In this document: positions 1 through 8,650 of the stretch, piece after piece
Position numbering within the stretch: position 1 is the first letter of the stretch
Layout of the letters: the number at the start of each line of letters is the position of its first letter
DNA from: Bacillota bacterium
Lineage (GTDB): Bacteria; Bacillota; Clostridia; DSM-8532
Direction: 5' to 3'
Assembly (NCBI GenBank): GCA_023446675.1
Contig: JAEXPO010000225.1
Coordinates: 1-12,183, forward strand
DNA length: 12,183 nt
Translations under genes and position numbers: made by a program
The notes under the pieces: generated by a model
Databases searched by the model: none
What the model saw: the letters and a program-made list of their open reading frames with translations, nothing else
What the model was told of the DNA's origin: nothing

Positions 1-808
1 CGTATAGCCGAATCCGCCTGCCGTCCCTTGTTTCACTGGGCTTACCCTTAAGCGTTTTCAAAAGCCGGGATCTTTTTAGCTCTTCCTCCATCCGGACAGT
101 CATTTCGTCAAGATAGGCTTTGTCAGGATCTATGGTGAGGGTTCCGGAGTAGCCGTCTATGATGGCTAGCCTGCCGTCCCAGGCTCTTTGTATATCAATC
201 CCAATTAAAGCAGGGATACCCATGGTCCTTGCAAGGATAGCCGTATGTGAGTTGGCGGAACCGAGCCTTGTTACAAAGCCAAGAAGCCTGGATTTATCCA
301 TCTGTACTGTTTCACTTGGAGCCAGATCTCCGGCAACCAGAATAACCGGATCCTTGAAGGCCTGCTCCTTCTCTCCGAAGCCCGCCAGAGCACCAATGAG
401 CCTTTCGGAAATGTCTCGCACATCTGCTGCGCGTGCCTTCATGTATTCGTCGTTCATCATGGCAAACATTTCGGAAAAGCGATCTCCGGTGCTGGCAACC
501 GCGTATTCCGCATTGATGGACTGTCCTCGGATAATGTTTTCTATAGAGCTTAAATAATCCTCATCCTCCATCATCATCTTATGGACGTCAAAAATAGCCG
601 CGTTATCCTCGCCTACCTCCTTCAGGGCCTTCCGGTAAAGGGCATCCAGCTGGGACAGCGCTGTTTTCTTCGCCTGTTCAAACCGTATCCACTCCTCGTC
701 GGCGTTCTCCGCTCTTGTCCGTTTGATGACGGTCTGCCGTTTTTCATAAAACAGGATTTTGCCCACCGCTATTTTAGGATAAAGAGACGTTCCCGTATAC
801 CTTTCCAT
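1..808 (-). CDS. ptsI: PTS enzyme I (PEP-protein phosphotransferase), N-terminal part, cut by window edge
   Basis: Enzyme I takes phosphate from PEP and passes it to HPr, the first step of sugar import by the phosphotransferase system in the cytoplasm. The 269 visible codons cover the HPr-binding and phosphohistidine domains. The phosphohistidine motif reads GSANSHTAILAR with the active His at residue 188, matching the known position near 189 in the family, and is followed by GIPALIGI. The PEP-binding C-terminal domain lies beyond base 1; full family length is about 540-570 residues. The ATG start is preceded by AGGGAGG at a good distance. The gene begins 14 bp after the HPr gene and is the last visible member of the beta-glucoside operon, so it is probably co-transcribed with it. 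Whether it is the only enzyme I of the cell or a dedicated second copy cannot be seen here. Confidence 0.93.
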   Translation of the reverse strand, partial: MERYTGTSLYPKIAVGKILFYEKRQTVIKRTRAENADEEWIRFEQAKKTALSQLDALYRKALKEVGEDNAAIFDVHKMMMEDEDYLSSIENIIRGQSINAEYAVASTGDRFSEMFAMMNDEYMKARAADVRDISERLIGALAGFGEKEQAFKDPVILVAGDLAPSETVQMDKSRLLGFVTRLGSANSHTAILARTMGIPALIGIDIQRAWDGRLAIIDGYSGTLTIDPDKAYLDEMTVRMEEELKRSRLLKTLKGKPSETRDGRRIRLY

Positions 809-822
809 TTTCACAGACCTCC

Positions 823-1080
823 CTACAGGCTCTTTTCCAGAAAAGACCGCATGGCAGTTATGGCCGCTTCTTCATCCTCACCCTCTGCGGTGACGGTAAT
901 TTCATCATTTTTCTTGACACCCAGGCTCATGAGCATAAACACCTTTGTGGCCTCTGCCGTTAAATTTCCATTTCTTAATGTAATTCTGCTTGTAAAAGGC
1001 TTTGCCTCTTTGGCTAAAAGTCCCGCCGGCCGGGCATGAATTCCTAATTCGTCCTTTATAATATAGCTGAACTGCTTCAT
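823..1080 (-). CDS. ptsH: HPr-like phosphocarrier protein lacking the regulatory serine
   Basis: An 85-residue phosphocarrier that moves phosphate from enzyme I to EIIA. The active-site motif GIHARPAG places the phosphorylated histidine at residue 15, as in all HPr proteins, and the length is normal. Aligned without gaps to the Bacillus HPr block ending in MSLG, the position of regulatory Ser46 is Lys (TKVFMLMSLGV, K46), with Thr45 next to it. In Firmicutes Ser46 is phosphorylated by HPr kinase to act with CcpA, so this copy probably carries only the catalytic role. It sits between licT (48 bp upstream) and ptsI (14 bp downstream). A GGAAGG site precedes the ATG. An alternative is a specialised HPr paralogue rather than the housekeeping one; the operon position favours this but does not prove it. 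Confidence 0.92.
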   Translation of the reverse strand: MKQFSYIIKDELGIHARPAGLLAKEAKPFTSRITLRNGNLTAEATKVFMLMSLGVKKNDEITVTAEGEDEEAAITAMRSFLEKSL

Positions 1081-1105
1081 TTACTATCATCCTTCCATTG
1101 TTTAT

Positions 1106-1126
1106 CCAGGCTTTGGGCAAGCCCGG
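1106..1126 (-). other. Hairpin in the licT-ptsH gap, no U-run
   Basis: In the transcript CCGGGCUU and AAGCCUGG form an 8-bp stem (one G-U pair) around a 5-nt loop, three bases after the licT stop codon. No uridine run follows, so it is not a classical intrinsic terminator. It could be an RNA processing or 3'-end stabilising element that sets different levels of the sugar genes and of HPr/enzyme I. The structure is read by eye; the function is inference. Confidence 0.5.
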
Positions 1127-1128
1127 TT

Positions 1129-1968
1129 CTAGGCTCTTAAAACAAGTCTTTGAATATGCACCGCCAAAAAAGCAACCTCTTCATTGGTAATCGTTTTATT
1201 GTATTCCTTTAAAATATAGGTACGTATTTTTTCTGCGTAGCTGACGGCTTGGGGATATCCCAGGGATATCTGGGAGTAGAGAAAATCATCCTCCGATTCC
1301 AGCATGCAATTGCCTAAAATACGTTCCGCAAAGAATTGCATATGGGTTATAAACCGGGAGTAGTGAATACTCTCCTTATCCGGCTGATTTTTTATTAAAT
1401 AAGTTACCAGGGAAACAACATTGCCAATCAGCCGGGCCGCCTGCATCACATCATAATCCGTTTTCGCATCCTTCTGGGCATTGAGAATGTGGAATGCGAT
1501 ATTGGCCGTTTCAACAGCAGGAAGCTCAACGCCGATTTTTTGCCTTACCGTTTCCAGCGCGTACCGGCCGACTTCGTATTCCTTTGGATAGAAGGTTTTC
1601 AGCTCCCATGACATTTTGTTTCTGACAACCATATCCTCCTTGAAGCGCTTTACCGCGAAATGAAGGTGATCCGTGAGTGCAAGGTAAATGTGCTCGTTAA
1701 GACTGGTTTTTAAAAGCTTCTCCGCGTAGGTCACCACATCCCTCGTCACCTCAAGATAAACGGCCGGAATAGCGTCTAAAAGCTCTAAAAGATGCTTTCT
1801 GTCAACATTTGAGACAGGAATGAAATAACGGCTGTCCTCCTGTAATTCCACCGTTTCTCCTGCTTTTCTTCCGTAACCGATACCTTTGGACATAACAATC
1901 GAATCCTGGCTTCCTTCTCCTTCAATAAGAATGATGCTTGAATTTAATACCTTTTTAACAACCGGCAA
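1129..1968 (-). CDS. licT: LicT/BglG-family transcription antiterminator
   Basis: An RNA-binding antiterminator that stabilises the RAT hairpin in the leader of its own operon when beta-glucosides are present. The 279-residue protein has an N-terminal RNA-binding domain (about residues 1-55, with VMSKGIGYGRKAG) and two PRD domains. All four regulatory histidines are present, at residues 101 (LTDHLHF), 160 (IAFHI), 209 (THMQFF) and 271 (LAVHI), nearly the same positions as in Bacillus LicT. The PRDs are targets of phosphorylation by the EIIB and HPr partners of the family. I choose the TTG at 1966-1968 because GAGGGGGAG lies 6 nt before it and the protein then starts MPVVKKVLN as in relatives; a TTG eight codons earlier lacks support. 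The gene lies third in the operon, 28 bp after bglA. Confidence 0.93.
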   Translation of the reverse strand: MPVVKKVLNSSIILIEGEGSQDSIVMSKGIGYGRKAGETVELQEDSRYFIPVSNVDRKHLLELLDAIPAVYLEVTRDVVTYAEKLLKTSLNEHIYLALTDHLHFAVKRFKEDMVVRNKMSWELKTFYPKEYEVGRYALETVRQKIGVELPAVETANIAFHILNAQKDAKTDYDVMQAARLIGNVVSLVTYLIKNQPDKESIHYSRFITHMQFFAERILGNCMLESEDDFLYSQISLGYPQAVSYAEKIRTYILKEYNKTITNEEVAFLAVHIQRLVLRA

Positions 1969-1974
1969 TGTTAT

Positions 1975-1983
1975 CTCCCCCTC
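1975..1983 (-). promoter_or_regulatory. Ribosome binding site that fixes the licT start
   Basis: GAGGGGGAG, 6 nt before the TTG start at 1968. It makes the internal TTG far more likely than the upstream one at 1992. Confidence 0.75.
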
Positions 1984-1996
1984 TGGTAACAATACC

Positions 1997-3457
<1,461 letters not shown>

Positions 3458-5299
3458 CTATGCCCGGACTCCCAGCTTCATAATGGCCGTTCCCAGATCT
3501 ACCGCTTTTGCGGACGCCATCTCCGCGTCGAACTCATTTCCGTTTGACAGTATGACGGGAGAGGTAATGTCGTATCCGGCTGCTTTTATTGCCTTTAAAT
3601 CAAATTTCATTAAAAGCTCACCGGCCTTCACCTTATCCCCTGCCTTTACCGCAGGCTCAAAGTACCTTCCTTCAAGCTTGACCGTTTCCAGTCCCACATG
3701 AATGAGAATTTCCGCACCCTTATCACTCAAAAGGGTTATGGCATGCCTTGAATCAAATACCGTGTGAACGGTTCCGTCAATCGGGGCATACACCTCGCCG
3801 CTTGACGGGACAATGGCCACCCCGGTTCCCAGAATTCCCGCGCTGAACACCTCGTCCTTTACCTTGGAAAGCGCCATCAGTTCGCCCTTCATAGGACTTA
3901 GCACCTCGCCGGCTCCCAAGGCTACGGCCCCCGTGCTCTCTTTTTTAAACGCCTTCTTATCCTCCCACAGCACAATGGCTGCAATCATAGCGACAATGAA
4001 GGAAATACCAAAGGCAATGACAGCATAAATAATGTTCATCCCGTTGTTTTCGTCAACATACATGGACATGCTGGCAAGTCCCGGCCCTACAAGGGCAAAA
4101 GCTTTAATCGCCGTGATTCCGATAAACGCCCCCCCTGCCAGACAGCCGCTCAAAACACTGTATAGAGCACGCTTGTTTTGAATGGTAAGGCCATACAAGG
4201 CAGGCTCCGTGATGCCAAACAGGGCGGAAAGTCCCGCCGATACAGCCGTGGCTCTGGTGTTTTGATCCTTTGAGCGGATGGCTATACCGAAGCAAGCTCC
4301 GCTCTCGGCAATATTATGTGCAAGGGACGCAGAGAGATACAGCGGATCATAGCCTATTTTCCCTACCTGCGTAATGGCGTAGGGCAGCATGGCCTTATGC
4401 ATTCCAATGGAAACCATAAACGGAAGCAGCAGAGCCAATAATGCAATAGCCACCCAACCGAGGCTGTCGTACATTGCAAGAATGACGGTTGAAAAAAGCT
4501 CTCCTGCACGGTAGCCCAAGGGGCCCAGCACCAAAAGCGTCACCGGCACGGTAACAAGGAAGGTCATCATGGGAACAAAGAAAATACGTATAGGCTTAGG
4601 GCTGAACCTTGTAAAAAATTTCTCAACCTGGGACAGAAACAGCACGCAGAGGATGGCGGGAAAAACCTGTGAGGAATAGGCTATGTTCCTGATGCCAAAA
4701 CCAAACAGGGTGGCGCCGCCCTCGGCGGCCAGCAGCGTGGTTACTTTAGGAAGGATGAGAACGCCTACGGCGCCCAATGCAACCAGCCGGTTGGCGCCCA
4801 GCTTGTTTGCCGCGGTTACGGCAACCATTAAGGGCAGAAAATAGAGAACTGCATCCGTTATGGATGTTAAAAGTGTATAGGTACTGCCTGTTTTGTCGAT
4901 AATGCCGGTCATGGCAACAAGCAGCAGCACACTCTTTAGTACGCCTGCGCCGGCCATGGCGGGAACCAGCGGCTGGAATACCGCTACAATAAAATCCAGT
5001 ATCACCGCGCCAATCTTTTTCTTTTCCCCGGATGCTTGCCCGGAAGCGCCTGCATTAAAATTTCCCAGCTTGCAAACGGCGTTGTAAACCTCAATCACTT
5101 CATTACCGATAATTACCTGGCACTGACTTGACATAACTACCCCTAAAACACCGGGGGTGGCCTTAAGCGCCTCCATATTTACTTTTTTACTGTCGGCCAG
5201 GGTAAATCTCAATCTTGTTGAGCAATGCTCCAGGTGAGTAACATTCTTTTCTCCGCCGATATGCTTTATAATTCCGGCGGCACATTTTTGATAATCCAT
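3458..5299 (-). CDS. bglP: Beta-glucoside PTS permease, EIIBCA fusion
   Basis: Imports and phosphorylates beta-glucosides at the membrane. The 613-residue protein carries three PTS domains in the order B-C-A typical of the BglP/BglF group. EIIB (about 1-80) has the phosphocysteine C26 in THLEHCSTRLRF. EIIC (about 95-460) is strongly hydrophobic and contains GITEPALYG. EIIA (about 475-613) has the phosphohistidine H534 in ILIHVGLETV and the supporting H519. I choose the ATG at 5297-5299, which follows GGGAGAGG and starts at the EIIB domain. An in-frame ATG at 5408-5410 would add 37 residues translated from the terminator region, without a ribosome site, and is unlikely. It is the first gene of the operon and is controlled by the RAT/terminator leader. 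The EIIB-type domain usually also phosphorylates, and so inactivates, the LicT partner. Confidence 0.94.
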   Translation of the reverse strand: MDYQKCAAGIIKHIGGEKNVTHLEHCSTRLRFTLADSKKVNMEALKATPGVLGVVMSSQCQVIIGNEVIEVYNAVCKLGNFNAGASGQASGEKKKIGAVILDFIVAVFQPLVPAMAGAGVLKSVLLLVAMTGIIDKTGSTYTLLTSITDAVLYFLPLMVAVTAANKLGANRLVALGAVGVLILPKVTTLLAAEGGATLFGFGIRNIAYSSQVFPAILCVLFLSQVEKFFTRFSPKPIRIFFVPMMTFLVTVPVTLLVLGPLGYRAGELFSTVILAMYDSLGWVAIALLALLLPFMVSIGMHKAMLPYAITQVGKIGYDPLYLSASLAHNIAESGACFGIAIRSKDQNTRATAVSAGLSALFGITEPALYGLTIQNKRALYSVLSGCLAGGAFIGITAIKAFALVGPGLASMSMYVDENNGMNIIYAVIAFGISFIVAMIAAIVLWEDKKAFKKESTGAVALGAGEVLSPMKGELMALSKVKDEVFSAGILGTGVAIVPSSGEVYAPIDGTVHTVFDSRHAITLLSDKGAEILIHVGLETVKLEGRYFEPAVKAGDKVKAGELLMKFDLKAIKAAGYDITSPVILSNGNEFDAEMASAKAVDLGTAIMKLGVRA

Positions 5300-5341
5300 A
5301 TGCCTCTCCCTTTCTCCGTAATGTCTCGAGTTTTCTTGGAA

Positions 5342-5370
5342 TTTATTGGTTCTGGCCAAAAACCAATAAA
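5342..5370 (-). other. Second stem-loop in the bglP leader
   Basis: A perfect 10-bp inverted repeat, TTTATTGGTT and AACCAATAAA, with a 9-nt loop, between the leader terminator and the bglP ribosome site. The T-run lies before the stem, not after it, so it does not fit a terminator of this transcript. It may protect the readthrough mRNA or affect translation of bglP. The role is unknown. Confidence 0.45.
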
Positions 5371-5380
5371 AAAAGACCGA

Positions 5381-5418
5381 CACAAAAACAGTTGCACGCT
5401 TGTGCACCATTTCTGTTC
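5381..5418 (-). terminator. Conditional leader terminator of the bgl operon
   Basis: After the RAT, TGCAC and GTGCA pair around an AAGC loop. AACAG and CTGTT can extend the stem past an asymmetric bulge, and a run of five Ts follows. The hairpin begins directly at the 3' edge of the RAT, the arrangement expected when RAT folding competes with termination. It is weaker than a textbook terminator because of the bulge. Confidence 0.6.
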
Positions 5419-5447
5419 GATCCTGCCTGCCTTACCAGTAACATGTC
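5419..5447 (-). promoter_or_regulatory. Ribonucleic antiterminator (RAT), LicT target
   Basis: A 29-nt element, the exact length of known BglG/SacY-family RATs. It carries the conserved blocks TGTTACTG (5' side) and GGCAGGCA (3' side) at the right distance. The outermost pairs G-C and A-U are kept, while the next positions of the basal stem are poorly paired. It starts a few bases after the predicted transcription start. The licT gene downstream supplies the matching protein, so the operon is autoregulated. Confidence 0.88.
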
Positions 5448-5461
5448 TACTAAGCACTTTC

Positions 5462-5471
5462 ATTATAGCAA
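5462..5471 (-). promoter_or_regulatory. Extended -10 promoter of the bgl operon
   Basis: TTGCTATAAT: a perfect -10 hexamer (5462-5467) with the TGn extension. The -35 position (5485-5490) reads TAGCTA and is poor, which the extended -10 may compensate. Transcription should start near 5455, about 8 nt before the RAT. Confidence 0.7.
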
Positions 5472-5490
5472 GGTTCATTTACGGTAGCTA

Positions 5491-5505
5491 TATGCAATAT
5501 GCATA
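5491..5505. promoter_or_regulatory. Dyad just upstream of the bgl promoter -35 region
   Basis: TATGCA-ATA-TGCATA, a perfect 6+6 bp inverted repeat in AT-rich DNA, ending right above the -35 position. It could be an operator or activator site. No CcpA-type cre site was recognised around this promoter. Function unknown; chance is possible in AT-rich sequence. Confidence 0.35.
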
Positions 5506-5647
5506 ATTAACATTTAAAAACTTATTTATTACGACGAATTTAGCTATTATGTACTCTCTTGTAATTGTACTCCGCCAAAATACTACGGCGAATGGCACAT
5601 AGCGGCATTAAAGTTCGATAGTACAAGAAAATACACCATTACAATGA

Positions 5648-5676
5648 TTGCAATGACCAGCCCGCTGCCATAAAAT
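5648..5676 (+). promoter_or_regulatory. Promoter of the phosphoesterase gene
   Basis: TTGCAA (5648-5653), a 17-bp spacer and TAAAAT (5671-5676): a good sigma-A-type match, about 48 bp before the TTG start. Together with the bgl promoter it accounts for the gene-free stretch 5300-5723. Confidence 0.6.
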
Positions 5677-5723
5677 AAGAGTAACGCAACCGATAACAGG
5701 GAAAGAAAGGCAAGGCTAAAATT

Positions 5724-6608
5724 TTGATTATTGCCATTTTCTCGGATATACATGGAAACGACATTGCCTTTGAGGCCGCCATAAAGCATGCTAAAAGCCA
5801 GGGAGCCGAAAAATTTCTCATCGCGGGGGATCTCATTACCGATTATCCCCTTACCTCAAAGGTGCTAAAGAGAGCAAGGGAGCTCACGCCTTACATTGTC
5901 CGTGGCAATCGGGACGAGCTTATCCTTGACTATCATAAAAAAGAGCATCAGGATTGGGGCGACTATTATCAGACAAGCCTTCTTCAATACATTTACGACC
6001 GAATCACCCCGGAGGACTTAGCCTTTTTACAGACTCTGCCCCCTTCCCTGCTTCTTGCCCTGGACGATAAAAACACGCTGCACATGACACACCGCATTCC
6101 GCAAAAGAACTATCACTGGGCGGGAGCAAAGGAGCATATGGAAATTGTCCGCTCCTACTACCGCACCGAAGCTCAGTATAGGGATGCGCCCTGGAGTGTG
6201 TTTGTTGTAGGCCACACCCATTCTCCCGGCATTCTTCAGGATGAAAACCGGCTTCTTATCAATCCAGGCTCCATAGGAGGAAGCTATGTAGGCCGTTTTG
6301 CCGCCGAATACGCCCTTTTGGAATGGAAGGACGGCAAGGGTGAGGTTCGAATTCTTACTGCGGATTACGACAGAGATAAGGCCGTGGAGGCTGTTCATTC
6401 CTATGACCTGCTGGAAAATCCCCGGACCACCCACTGGACCCAGCTTTTAATCAAAACCCAGGATGACGGACGCAATTACTTCGCGGAGCTTCTGCTGGAG
6501 GCGGACAGGCTTTATACCCAACGTAAAAGCAGGGCTCCTTATTTTCCCGACGATGTGTGGCTGGATGCCATAAAATTCATGGTTGAAAAAGGCATCCTTC
6601 CTAAATAG
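5724..6608 (+). CDS. Calcineurin-like metallophosphoesterase (YfcE/MJ0936 type)
   Basis: A 294-residue phosphodiesterase or phosphatase of the binuclear metal fold. The metal ligand motifs are all present in order: D8 and H10 in FSDIHGN, D36 in AGDL, N62 with R63 and D64 in GNRDE, H123 in HMTHRIP, and GHTHSP with H164 and H166. NPGSIGG near 180-186 is the usual closing motif of this subgroup. The natural substrate is unknown; relatives act on phosphodiesters in vitro. The start is TTG at 5724, with AAGG about 8 nt upstream; an in-frame stop at 5694 excludes longer forms with a standard start other than this one. The gene is transcribed away from the bgl operon and has its own promoter, so a link to beta-glucoside use is not implied. 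The C-terminal 90 residues go beyond the minimal fold and are of unknown role. Confidence 0.88.
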   Translation: MIIAIFSDIHGNDIAFEAAIKHAKSQGAEKFLIAGDLITDYPLTSKVLKRARELTPYIVRGNRDELILDYHKKEHQDWGDYYQTSLLQYIYDRITPEDLAFLQTLPPSLLLALDDKNTLHMTHRIPQKNYHWAGAKEHMEIVRSYYRTEAQYRDAPWSVFVVGHTHSPGILQDENRLLINPGSIGGSYVGRFAAEYALLEWKDGKGEVRILTADYDRDKAVEAVHSYDLLENPRTTHWTQLLIKTQDDGRNYFAELLLEADRLYTQRKSRAPYFPDDVWLDAIKFMVEKGILPK

Positions 6609-6715
6609 GCTGTTTGCTGAAAAGGTGCTTTCCCTAAAATCAGCTGTTTCTGACTTTCAAGCCGCATGAGGGAGCTATATTCGGTTTTACAGTTAATTGC
6701 GGGAACAGGCGCAAG

Positions 6716-7375
6716 CTACATATGGAGCCTTTTTATAAGCTCCAGGCGCATGCTCTTCCCCTCGAAAAGAATAAGTCCTACCAAGGATATGAGGCTTAAG
6801 GCAATGCATAGTATGGACGGAATAGCCACGTTAATCATCCCCAGCAAATAAAAGACAATGGGAACAATGCCAAAGGCGATATCAACAAAAAGGGCGGCGA
6901 TATAGTCCCCGGCGGGAAGGTGCATCACCTTGGCCACAACAGCCAGCACCACCATGGCTCCCACACAGGTTAAGGGAATAACATAGTCCAGGGACCAGCC
7001 CCGCCAGCCTGTAAGATAATCCCAGCCCACACTGAAAACGGAAAGCACCATAACCTGGTTGGTTATAATGTGGGGGATATTGTTTTTCCTTCTGTAAACC
7101 ACCGCCAGGGTTATCCAGAAGCAGGCTATGCCCAAAACGGCAAAAAGGGACCAATAACCGGTTTGGGGCAGGATAAGGTTTATGGCTACCGAAATAACGC
7201 CCGCCGATACCGTTGCAAGTATCAGAAGCTTGAAAAAAAGCGCATACTGCTTGTACAGGGTTGGCAGCACAGGATAAGCCTCTGCCTCCGCTTCGCCTTC
7301 AAGATTATTCTGGCAAAGCGGGCACCGGGCCGTTCCGCTTTTTACCGTAACCTTGCATTTGCCGCAATATTTCAT
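6716..7375 (-). CDS. Zinc-ribbon polytopic membrane protein (resembles DUF6320)
   Basis: A 219-residue protein with an N-terminal zinc ribbon (C4, C7, C18, C21; YCGKCKV and CPLCQ) and then about six hydrophobic segments, roughly at residues 46-68, 74-94, 103-122, 127-150, 156-178 and 184-205. From memory the architecture and neighbours fit the family called DUF6320, which has no known function; this was not searched. It is the last gene of the four-gene operon, 24 bp after the acyltransferase gene, with an AAAGGGGG ribosome site. Its constant company with an acyltransferase and a hydrolase suggests a membrane anchor or transport partner for an acylated product, which is inference. The end of the gene contains an inverted repeat TGGAGC/GCTCCA, but this lies within codons. 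Confidence 0.8.
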   Translation of the reverse strand: MKYCGKCKVTVKSGTARCPLCQNNLEGEAEAEAYPVLPTLYKQYALFFKLLILATVSAGVISVAINLILPQTGYWSLFAVLGIACFWITLAVVYRRKNNIPHIITNQVMVLSVFSVGWDYLTGWRGWSLDYVIPLTCVGAMVVLAVVAKVMHLPAGDYIAALFVDIAFGIVPIVFYLLGMINVAIPSILCIALSLISLVGLILFEGKSMRLELIKRLHM

Positions 7376-7399
7376 CTCTTTCGTCCCCCTTTCCCGTTT

Positions 7400-8650
7400 T
7401 TAATCCTCATCATCCATAAGATTGGTTGTTACTTCAACCCCAATGCCCATATCCGTCAGCTTCCGGAAAAAGCGCCTCTGGATATCCGTACTTAAAAAGG
7501 GGGCTGTGAAGCTTATACTGAGCTTGTCCTCATAGGAGCAGAGGCAAAGCTGCACCTTCAGGGTGGCCGCCGACAGGTAAAAGGCGTTGATATAAGGCTT
7601 TAGCTCCTCCGGCATCTTAATGACTCCGATATTGGAAACGGCAGCCGTATTCCAGCGTTTGGACAGGCTATATGCCCTTTTCAACACGAAATCCTTAAAA
7701 AACAACGGGGCAATCCGGGCAAAAATATTATGCTCCACATTGGCGAAGGAATTAATGATATTGGCCAGATTCTCCTTGGAAAGCTGCCTTTTAAAGTCCT
7801 CATCAATGCTTTTTATTACATCCTCCAGCTCTCCGCTGCTGCGCCAGTAGTCATAACCCACATAAACCACACTGAAAAAATTTCTGGCGGACTCGGAAGG
7901 AAAATATTTTCGCAGATTTACCGGAACCGATAAAATAATGGGCTTCTTTTTAGCCCGCACAGGCACCGATTCGCTGATGGCATTCATAAAGCACGCGCAA
8001 AGAAATACCGTAAGGGTTGTATTATAGCGGTGTGCGGCATCCAAAAGCTCCTTCACGCTGGTAAGGCCCGCAATAATCTTAAGCCTGTCCTCGGTGTACT
8101 GAAAGCCTTTAAGAACACAGGCCGAGGTTTTCTTAGCCTTTTTAACCTTAATGGAATCATTATAGTACTTAAGAAAACTGTCGTCGCTCATTTGTATACG
8201 GGAGGCATCATAATCCAGGACGGGCTCCTTAAGCCCATTTACCAAGGCAAGGTACTTGGTTAAAAGCTGCCTTAAAAAATGCATGGCCCCCGTCCCGTCG
8301 GTGAGGACATGAAAAACCTCCAGATTAATACGGGTGTTATAGTAGGTTACCTCAAAGAGCAGGGTCTTTATATTTTTATTGTAAATGGGCTGACAGGGGT
8401 ACTTGTATTCTTCACGGACAATGGGCATCAAATCGCTGCTTTCAAGGTAGTACCAGAAAATGCCCCGCTTTAATATGCACTGATAAACCTTAAATACCTC
8501 CAGTGTCTCATTTAAGGCCTGCTGGAGAATTTCCGGTATTACAGCCTCATAGAGCTCGCAGCTCAGCCGGAAGACCTGGGTATCCGTTTTCCGGGAAGCC
8601 GACGGAAAAATTTTTGCCGCATTATCCAATCTATTCCAATTATTTTTCAA
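7400..8650 (-). CDS. Condensation-domain-like (CAT superfamily) acyltransferase
   Basis: A 416-residue protein of the fold shared by chloramphenicol acetyltransferase, NRPS condensation domains, PapA5 and alcohol acetyltransferases. The catalytic motif HxxxDG is present as HVLTDG (H114, D118, G119). Other family marks are the N-terminal RLDNAAKIFP, PVNLRKYFPS before the central channel segment, and SNIG near residue 340. Such enzymes join an acyl group from CoA or a carrier to an alcohol or amine; donor and acceptor here are unknown. No carrier protein domain or adenylation domain is visible nearby, so it acts alone rather than in an NRPS. The start is TTG at 8650: GAGGTGA lies 6 nt before it, and it overlaps the hydrolase stop by 11 bp, implying translational coupling. 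Confidence 0.85.
   Translation of the reverse strand: MKNNWNRLDNAAKIFPSASRKTDTQVFRLSCELYEAVIPEILQQALNETLEVFKVYQCILKRGIFWYYLESSDLMPIVREEYKYPCQPIYNKNIKTLLFEVTYYNTRINLEVFHVLTDGTGAMHFLRQLLTKYLALVNGLKEPVLDYDASRIQMSDDSFLKYYNDSIKVKKAKKTSACVLKGFQYTEDRLKIIAGLTSVKELLDAAHRYNTTLTVFLCACFMNAISESVPVRAKKKPIILSVPVNLRKYFPSESARNFFSVVYVGYDYWRSSGELEDVIKSIDEDFKRQLSKENLANIINSFANVEHNIFARIAPLFFKDFVLKRAYSLSKRWNTAAVSNIGVIKMPEELKPYINAFYLSAATLKVQLCLCSYEDKLSISFTAPFLSTDIQRRFFRKLTDMGIGVEVTTNLMDDED

Noticed and set aside
159..1039. Long plus-strand frames opposite the ptsI and HPr genes.
   Set aside because: They are antisense shadows; the minus strand encodes clear enzyme I and HPr motifs with ribosome sites.
5300..5410. 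In-frame N-terminal extension of bglP from an ATG at 5408-5410.
   Set aside because: No ribosome site, lies in the leader terminator, and the EIIB domain begins properly at the ATG at 5299 behind GGGAGAGG.
5583..5789. A hydrophobic 68-codon minus-strand frame between the bgl promoter and the phosphoesterase gene.
   Set aside because: It overlaps the 5' end of the well-supported phosphoesterase gene and its promoter, has no ribosome site and resembles no family I know. Hydrophobic frames arise easily opposite A/T-rich coding DNA.
6640..6653. TCAG/CTGA hairpin with four Ts on the minus strand, possible terminator of the acyltransferase operon.
   Set aside because: The stem is only 4 bp. No strong terminator is visible in the convergent gap 6609-6715 on either strand.
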